Below, in pieces: positions 59,314 through 64,000 of a stretch of DNA of 64,000 nt. Within the stretch, counting starts at the first letter, position 1. Each line of letters begins with the position of its first letter. Made by a program: the position numbers and the translations under genes. The stretch lies in contig NZ_JAJVCN010000002.1 in assembly GCF_021390435.2 (NCBI RefSeq), positions 1,364,001 through 1,428,000 on the forward strand, in the 5' to 3' direction. Origin of the DNA: Kibdelosporangium philippinense. GTDB taxonomy: Bacteria; Actinomycetota; Actinomycetes; Mycobacteriales; Pseudonocardiaceae. The notes below the pieces were generated by a model that had not been told where the DNA came from, did not search any database, and worked only from the letters and a program-made list of their open reading frames with translations.

Positions 59314-59420
59314 AACGGTCAACACGGTGTGCCGCAAAGGTGGACACGGTGTGCTGGAACGGTGGACACGGCCTTCAGGAACGGTGGACACGGTGTGCCG
59401 GAACGGTGGACACGCGTGGG
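59314..59420. repeat. Tandem array of about 22-bp units with GGTGGACACGG
   Basis: Five units beginning AACGGT or AAGGT (59314, 59337, 59358, 59380, 59402) and mostly reading GGTGGACACGGTGTGC plus GGAAC. Copies differ at a few positions. It ends about 18 bp before the mtnD stop, so it lies at the 3' end of the methionine-salvage operon and may be a decayed repeat element rather than a protein-binding array. Confidence 0.75.
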
Positions 59421-59437
59421 GGTGAGGGTGGGGTGGG

Positions 59438-60013
59438 TTAGCGGGTGGCGGTGAGTTCGTCGAAGGTGGGGAAGTTTTCGGCGAGGTGGTTGCCGGTGAA
59501 GTTGCCGACCCAGCCTTCGTCGTCGTGGAAGAACCGGATCGCCACGTAGTCCGGACGCGTGCCCATGTCGAACCAGTGCGTCGTATTCGCGGGCACGCTC
59601 AACAAATCACCCGCTTCGCACAAAACCCCATAGACCTTGCCATCCACGTGCAAATAAAACACACCGGACCCGCGAGCGAAGAACCTGTCCTCATCATCGT
59701 CATGCGTGTGCTCGGCGAGGAACTTCTGGCGGGCTTCCAAAGCGGCGGAAGTCCACTCTGGAGTGTCGGCAGGCGTCATGTGCAAGGCGTCCACGTACAC
59801 ATAGCCTTCGGATTCGATCACCTGGGACACATACGCCTCATAAGCGGCAAGCACCGACTCAGACGAGGGCTCCGCGGCCAATCCGGCCACCACGGGCCAG
59901 CGGTCGAAGCGGACTCCGAGCTGCTTGAGCTCGGCCTTGATCTCCTCGGCGTCCGAGGTACGCACGAGTACCGAGGACGCGTCCGTGTCGGGCCATACGG
60001 TCAGCAGCGTCAT
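59438..60013 (-). CDS. mtnD: Acireductone dioxygenase
   Basis: A 191-residue cupin that splits acireductone to formate and 4-methylthio-2-oxobutanoate (iron form) in methionine salvage. Metal ligands are His102, His104 and Glu108 (AEHTHDDDEDRFF) and His146 (NTTHWFDMG), at normal spacing; RFFARGSGVFYL is the family core. Start ATG 60013 (MTLLTVWPDTDASSVLVRTS) overlaps the mtnB stop by 4 bp, so I reject the longer frame to 60049. Last gene of the operon. Whether it is the iron or nickel form cannot be read from the sequence. Confidence 0.92.
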   Translation of the reverse strand: MTLLTVWPDTDASSVLVRTSDAEEIKAELKQLGVRFDRWPVVAGLAAEPSSESVLAAYEAYVSQVIESEGYVYVDALHMTPADTPEWTSAALEARQKFLAEHTHDDDEDRFFARGSGVFYLHVDGKVYGVLCEAGDLLSVPANTTHWFDMGTRPDYVAIRFFHDDEGWVGNFTGNHLAENFPTFDELTATR

Positions 60014-60594
60014 GTTTCGATTATGAACCGAAGCAGCCACTCCAGGCACTCCGTGCGGTGCCTGGCTTGATGCAGGTCACTACCCCAGACATACAGCCCG
60101 TGCCGGGCCACGATCAAAGCGGGCGTATCGGCCCGATATCCCGCCTCGAAAGCGTCCCCAAGCACAGTCATGTCCTGGCTGTTGGGCACTACAGGGATGG
60201 TCACGACGTCGTCATGGGCCGAGCGCCCGAAGCCCTTGAGCATCTCCAGGTCACGCAACACCACACCCGAAGGCCAGCGCTCAGCGGCCAGCACCGGGGC
60301 CAAAGCATGCACGTGCACAACCGCGCCAGCCCCGGAAACAGCAGCGATACGCCCATGCAAACCGGCCTCGGCCGAAGGAACCCCCTGGCTGAGAGCAGCA
60401 CCGGAAGCATCGATCAGCACCACGTCCGACGAGGTCATCTCGCCTTTGTCCAAGCCGCTGGCGGTCACGGCCAGCCGAAGCGGCGAAGTGCCCACAACGA
60501 CCGAAAGATTTCCGGAGGTCCCCCGCATCCAGCCAATCGAGGCATACCGGGCACACTCCGCAGCCAGCAGCGACCCGGCTTCCGAAAGGTTCAC
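60010..60594 (-). CDS. mtnB: Methylthioribulose-1-phosphate dehydratase
   Basis: A 194-residue class II aldolase-type protein. Marks are WMRGTSGNLSVVVG (phosphate loop), TASGLDKGEM, the zinc ligands in AVVHVHALAP and the late ARHGLYVWGSDLHQARHRTE with the third His. It dehydrates 5-methylthioribulose-1-phosphate to the diketo compound used by MtnC. Both ends overlap neighbours by 4 bp (mtnC before, mtnD after), showing tight translational coupling. Family length is normal. Confidence 0.92.
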   Translation of the reverse strand: MNLSEAGSLLAAECARYASIGWMRGTSGNLSVVVGTSPLRLAVTASGLDKGEMTSSDVVLIDASGAALSQGVPSAEAGLHGRIAAVSGAGAVVHVHALAPVLAAERWPSGVVLRDLEMLKGFGRSAHDDVVTIPVVPNSQDMTVLGDAFEAGYRADTPALIVARHGLYVWGSDLHQARHRTECLEWLLRFIIET

Positions 60595-61304
60595 GGCAGG
60601 TCCACCGAAACCTCGGCGAACGACTTCACGGCCAAGTGCGAGCCGAAATCAGCGTCGCCGAAAGGCTCACCCGGCCGCGCCAAACCGACGGTCTGCCAAC
60701 CATCCGCCACAGCCGCATCCAACTCCATCGGCACATCGGAGAAGAACACGATCTGAGCCGAAGGCGCGCCCAAAGCCGAAGCAATCGCGCGGTAAGAAGG
60801 AGCCTCACGCTTCGGACCCGCGTTGACCGTGTCAAAGTGCTGGGAGAACAAGGAAGTGATGTCGCCCTCGGAAGTCCGCGAGAACGCGGCGATCTGCCCG
60901 GGAACCGAGCCGGAGGAGAACACCGCGAGGTCCAAACCCTTGTCGTGCCAAGCACGCAACGCGGGCACAACGTCCGGGAACAACTCCGTCACCAGATCGC
61001 CATCGGCGTAACCACGCTGCCAGATCAAGCCCTGCAAGGTCTTCAGTGGCGCGATTTTCTGGTCCGCGTCCATCCACCCATGCAGCACGGCGACAATTTC
61101 ATCAACGCCCGCCGAAGCGGAAAGCCCGCCGAGCGAACGGATCTGCGCAACCGCGTCGGCCACAACGGGATCCGAAGCGTGCGAAGTGATCCACGGACCA
61201 AGACGGGTCCGCGCGTAGTCGTACAGCACGACGTGCACCTGGCTGGTCGGGGTCAAGGTGCCCTCGATGTCGACCACGACCCATCGGGCAGTCAGTGCGG
61301 TCAC
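60591..61304 (-). CDS. mtnC: Enolase-phosphatase E1
   Basis: A 237-residue HAD phosphatase. Motif I is VVDIEGTLTPTSQVHVVLYD, the DIEGT form typical of MtnC/E1; motif II is LDLAVFSSGSVPGQ; the motif III/IV region contains PKREAPSYRAIA and IVFFSDVPMELDAA. It enolises and dephosphorylates 2,3-diketo-5-methylthiopentyl-1-phosphate to acireductone, which MtnD then cleaves. Overlaps mtnA before it and mtnB after it by 4 bp. Normal family length. Confidence 0.92.
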   Translation of the reverse strand: MTALTARWVVVDIEGTLTPTSQVHVVLYDYARTRLGPWITSHASDPVVADAVAQIRSLGGLSASAGVDEIVAVLHGWMDADQKIAPLKTLQGLIWQRGYADGDLVTELFPDVVPALRAWHDKGLDLAVFSSGSVPGQIAAFSRTSEGDITSLFSQHFDTVNAGPKREAPSYRAIASALGAPSAQIVFFSDVPMELDAAVADGWQTVGLARPGEPFGDADFGSHLAVKSFAEVSVDLP

Positions 61305-62314
61305 TGGTTCGGCTCTCCTTCGGCGTAGTACTCGGCAATCCGGTGCGGTTCGAACGGACCGCGGTCGGTCACGATCGAGGTGACGAACCGTGGTGGCGTC
61401 ACATCGAAAGCGGGGTAGAGGCCGCGCACCTTGTCGCTCGCGGTGCGCATGCCAAGCGTGTTCAGGACGTCCTCGCCCGCACGGTATTCCAACGGGACGT
61501 CTTCAGCGGATCGGGCGTCCTGGTCGGGCGCTTGCACCATGGCGTAGAACGGCACGTTGAACGCGGCCGCGGCGACCGCGAGGCCGAGCGTGCCGACCTT
61601 GTTGATCACGTGCCCGGCCATCGTGACCCGGTCGGCCGCGGTGACCAGGGCGTCGACCTCGCCGGACTGCAGGATCGCCGCGCCCATTCCGTCGGTGATC
61701 AACGTGGTGTCCACGCCCATCTCGGCGAGTGTTTCCGCGGTCAGCCGTGCGCCTTGGAGGTACGGCCGGGTCTCGGTGCAGAAGAATCGCAGGCGTTTGC
61801 CGCTGCGCTGGGCCGCGTCGACGAGTTCGACAAGATAGAGGTCCGCCCAGCAATGGGTGAGCACTCCGCCTTCGAAAGGCAACAGGGCCGCGGTCGCTGT
61901 CCCCAGAGCGCGGCTGCGGCTTCGGTACAACTCGTCGCCTGCCTTGGCCCCCGCCACCGCGGCCGAGACAAGCGATTCGCCGGAACCGGACACTGAGGAC
62001 AGAACCGCGTGTACTGCCTTGCGCAAGTGGTTGTTTGTCGAACGTGCTCTGATCAGCTTGGTTCCGGCTTGTTCCAGATAGGCGTACGCCGCGTGCGGGC
62101 GTAAGCCCGCCGCCTCGCGGGCAGCGAGCACCATGCCGTACAACGCGGCGAAGTACGGGCCGGAGGACTGGGTGACCATGTCCTCAATGGCCTTGGCGAC
62201 CTCGGTGGATGTACGGCACAGCACCCATTCCCGCGAGAATGGGAAGTTACGGCGGTCAAGGATCAGCACGCCGTCGTCGGTGAGCCGGACGCTGTCGGCC
62301 AGCGTCGGACCCAT
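61301..62314 (-). CDS. mtnA: Methylthioribose-1-phosphate isomerase
   Basis: A 337-residue eIF2B-like isomerase that turns 5-methylthioribose-1-phosphate into the ribulose form, the first committed step here. Marks: catalytic Cys in EGGVLTHCWADLYLVE (usually THCN), ETRPYLQGARLTAETLAEMG, and the acid in VTAADRVTMAGHVINKVGTL. The N-terminal 60 residues differ from the classical MtnA start, and Trp replaces the common Asn after the Cys, so it is a divergent family member; the operon makes the role secure. ATG overlaps the upstream monooxygenase stop (TGATG). Confidence 0.87.
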   Translation of the reverse strand: MGPTLADSVRLTDDGVLILDRRNFPFSREWVLCRTSTEVAKAIEDMVTQSSGPYFAALYGMVLAAREAAGLRPHAAYAYLEQAGTKLIRARSTNNHLRKAVHAVLSSVSGSGESLVSAAVAGAKAGDELYRSRSRALGTATAALLPFEGGVLTHCWADLYLVELVDAAQRSGKRLRFFCTETRPYLQGARLTAETLAEMGVDTTLITDGMGAAILQSGEVDALVTAADRVTMAGHVINKVGTLGLAVAAAAFNVPFYAMVQAPDQDARSAEDVPLEYRAGEDVLNTLGMRTASDKVRGLYPAFDVTPPRFVTSIVTDRGPFEPHRIAEYYAEGEPNQ

Positions 62315-63429
62315 CAGCTGTATCCCGTGAACGGCGGGTGTTCACCCGTCAGAAAGTACTGGCCGACCTCGCGTGCTTTGTAGACGACCGGGTCGTGCAA
62401 GGTCAAAGTCCTCGCGTTACGCCAGAACCGGTCGTAGCCGAACTTGGTCGCGGTCGCGCGGGCGCCCATGAACTCGAACACCTTCGAGGTGGTCTCGTTG
62501 ACCACGCGTGTGCTGAAGACCTTGGCGGACGAGATGGTCACGGCCGTGCTGGCCCGTTGCTCGGCAGTCAGGTCGCTTCCAGCGGCAACGGACTGGCGCA
62601 AGGATTCCGATGCCCGGTCGGCCAATGTGCCCGCAGCTTCCAGAGAGGCGACGAGTTCTCCATACCCGGCAACGATGTACGGATCAGCCGAAGCGGATTC
62701 CACACCGGACAGGATCCACGGCCGCGCCTGGCCCCGCGTGTACGCGGCGGCCTCGGCCAGGGCGCCTGCCGCGATCCCAACGTAGATCTGGGTCAGTGCG
62801 AGCTGGAACCCCAAGGCCGCAAGGGAAAGCCGGATCGAGTCAGCCGGTTGCGCGCCGAGCACGTCCGCGCCATCCACGGCGACGTTCTCGAACACGATGC
62901 CGCCGCTGGCGGTCAGCCGCTGACCGGTGTTGTCCCAATCGGACGGATACGAGATTCCCGGCGCCTTCGCGTCCACTGTGAACGTGAGCTTCTCCTCAGT
63001 GTCCACTCGGGTCGCCGAGACGACCAGCCGGTCGGCCACAGAGGCGCCGGTCGCGAAGGTCTTACGGCCGTTGACAATGAAGCCGTCCGAAGTGGGCGTC
63101 AGCTCCAGCGCCGCGTCCAGCGGGTTGCTGACACCAGACCAGAACCAGTTCCGGTCCGCACGCATCCGTGTGGCGACGGACGGGTTGTCGAACAGCTGCG
63201 CGCGCCACAGGTGCAGGTAGTGGTACCCGATCAGATGCCCGATCGACGCGTCGGCCGCGGAGATGATCCTGGTTACCGCGTCGGCCGCGTCCTCGTCGGC
63301 GGCAAGCAGACCCGAGGAGCGCAGCAGTTCGACCTCGGCTGCGGGAGGCCGGTTTGCCCGGTCTCGTTCGGCCGCGTCCGCCTTGAGCTGCGCGGCCACC
63401 TCTTCGGCCAAGCCGATCCAGTCCGTCAT
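62314..63429 (-). CDS. SfnB/DszC-like flavin-dependent monooxygenase at the head of the mtn operon
   Basis: A 371-residue acyl-CoA-dehydrogenase-fold protein of the SfnB/DszC flavin monooxygenase group, which uses reduced FMN and O2 on organosulfur compounds. Marks are HLIGYHYLHLWRAQLFDNPS, NPLDAALELTPTSDGFIVNG, KTFATGASVADRLVVSATRV, ASGGIVFENVAVDGADVLG and FGYDRFWRNARTLTLHDPV. It lacks the TEPGAGSD loop and EGT end of true acyl-CoA dehydrogenases. I start at ATG 63429 (MTDWIGLAEEVAAQLKADAA); the frame reaches 63672 but covers the promoter. It is coupled to mtnA by TGATG, so it is cotranscribed with methionine salvage. Link: sulfur acquisition. Confidence 0.85.
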   Translation of the reverse strand: MTDWIGLAEEVAAQLKADAAERDRANRPPAAEVELLRSSGLLAADEDAADAVTRIISAADASIGHLIGYHYLHLWRAQLFDNPSVATRMRADRNWFWSGVSNPLDAALELTPTSDGFIVNGRKTFATGASVADRLVVSATRVDTEEKLTFTVDAKAPGISYPSDWDNTGQRLTASGGIVFENVAVDGADVLGAQPADSIRLSLAALGFQLALTQIYVGIAAGALAEAAAYTRGQARPWILSGVESASADPYIVAGYGELVASLEAAGTLADRASESLRQSVAAGSDLTAEQRASTAVTISSAKVFSTRVVNETTSKVFEFMGARATATKFGYDRFWRNARTLTLHDPVVYKAREVGQYFLTGEHPPFTGYS

Positions 63430-63487
63430 GGCCGAAACGGTACTGGGCATCGGCGGCCATGCCGTGCCCTGTCCCACGGCACTAAAC

Positions 63488-63519
63488 TTGCGGGAGACGC
63501 AAACTTGCGCGACACGCAG
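63488..63519. promoter_or_regulatory. Tandem operator between the monooxygenase-mtn operon and a TetR gene
   Basis: TTGCGGGAGACGCAA (63488-63502) and TTGCGCGACACGCAG (63505-63519): two palindromes of the same pattern (TTGCG, 5 bp, CGCAA) 17 bp apart, each in AAAC...TT flanks. They fill the 107-bp gap between the divergent starts at 63429 and 63537 and probably bind the TetR protein. Confidence 0.7.
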
Positions 63520-63536
63520 TTTTGTGCCAGTGTCGG

Positions 63537-64000
63537 ATGGTGTCAGGGCTGAGAGAAAGCAAGAAACGGGCCACGCGGGAGGCGCTGAGCTGGGAGGCGT
63601 TGCGCCTCGCGGTCGAGCGTGGCATCGAGAACGTGCTGGTCGAGGACATCGCGACGGCCGCGGGTGTGTCACCGCGGACCTTCAACAACTACTTCTCGAG
63701 CAAGTACGAGGCGATCGTCTGGCGTGAGCTGGACCGGATGGTCCGGATCGGCGACATCCTGCGGGAACGCCCGCCGGACGAGCCGTTCTGGGACTCGATC
63801 GAGCATGCCGTGCTTGCGATCTACGGCAATGACAACGAGACCACACCGCCGGACAAGACGTGGACCGACGGCGTCCGCGAGCTGATCAGCGCGCCGTTGC
63901 TGACGGCCGAGTACCTCAAAGCCGACGCGGCGATGACGCGCGCGCTTGCCGAGGCGATCGCCGAGCGTCTTGGAATGACAGAACAGGACATGTACCCGCG
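63537..64000 (+). CDS. TetR family regulator, truncated by the window end
   Basis: ATG 63537 opens MVSGLRESKKRATREALSWE and the frame stays open to the right edge (154 codons). The DNA-binding part is EALRLAVERGIENVLVEDIA then TAAGVSPRTFNNYFSSKYEA. The C-terminal ligand domain is only partly inside. It is divergent from the monooxygenase-mtn operon across the tandem operator, so it probably controls that operon and itself. GTG 63540 is an equally possible start. The signal is unknown; an organosulfur or acyl compound is a guess. Confidence 0.85.
   Translation, partial: MVSGLRESKKRATREALSWEALRLAVERGIENVLVEDIATAAGVSPRTFNNYFSSKYEAIVWRELDRMVRIGDILRERPPDEPFWDSIEHAVLAIYGNDNETTPPDKTWTDGVRELISAPLLTAEYLKADAAMTRALAEAIAERLGMTEQDMYP

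Noticed and set aside
59314..59420. CRISPR array
   Set aside because: Units are contiguous at about 22 bp with no variable spacers and no cas genes in the window.

Overview
The window is high-GC actinomycete chromosome. Secreted Tat/Sec proteins, many TetR regulators, a gamma-butyrolactone receptor with a SARP regulator, acyl-CoA and sterol catabolism, F420-type and wax-ester-synthase genes and GC-rich codon use together suggest the order Pseudonocardiales (Amycolatopsis/Kibdelosporangium/Lentzea-like). The genus is an inference. No rRNA, tRNA or CRISPR was seen.

Layout. 1-2.2 kb: the end of a gene that leaves the window, and a DUF574-type methyltransferase. 1.6-8.1 kb: a leucine/isovalerate degradation module (TetR regulator, accD1-accA1-fadE19) with matching GTTAG-N6-CTAAC operators at both the regulator and the operon; a secreted SGNH lipase sits inside it. 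8.1-10.6 kb: the bfaB-bfaA pair for 10-methyl branched fatty acids. 10.7-11.0 kb: a composite inverted-repeat/MITE block. 11-14 kb: secreted hypothetical protein, alpha/beta hydrolase, frameshifted DUF4253 gene. 13.4-21.9 kb: TetR, SDR, aldehyde dehydrogenase, PhaC-like acyltransferase, then an exported 3-ketosteroid dehydrogenase behind two KstR-type boxes, then a two-gene acyl-CoA dehydrogenase pair behind a 24-bp palindrome. 22-25.5 kb: a large subtilase with an IS5-family element 50 bp upstream.

26.5-29.8 kb: a Panacea (DUF4065) antitoxin gene overlapping a Fic toxin gene. The Fic gene is split by a small MITE, and that MITE is itself split by an IS1182-family element; removing 27277-29287 restores a clean 192-residue Fic frame. 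29.8-36 kb: wax ester synthase, MpaB-like oxygenase, TetR, alcohol dehydrogenase, CoA-transferase/racemase and LLM oxidoreductase. 36-44 kb: 8-oxoguanine deaminase, a GH2 exo-glucosaminidase-like enzyme and a three-subunit molybdenum hydroxylase operon. 44-49.6 kb: acyl-CoA synthetase, then a split FluG-like pair (glutamine synthetase-like plus amidohydrolase) and a P450. 49.5-53.4 kb: a nucleobase operon (yeast-type cytosine deaminase, IPNS-fold oxygenase, NCS1 permease) and a purine-type phosphoribosyltransferase. 53.4-58 kb: SARP regulator, gamma-butyrolactone receptor and a GH81 beta-glucanase. 58-59.4 kb: an IS5-family element and a repeat block. 59.4-63.4 kb: a methionine-salvage operon mtnA-C-B-D led by an SfnB/DszC-like flavin monooxygenase, divergent from a TetR gene across a tandem operator.

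A 46-bp palindrome (arms CTCGTGAGTGGTTAT..., conserved loop GTTCTAAC) occurs four times, each within about 8 bp of a stop codon. It looks like a dispersed terminator family.
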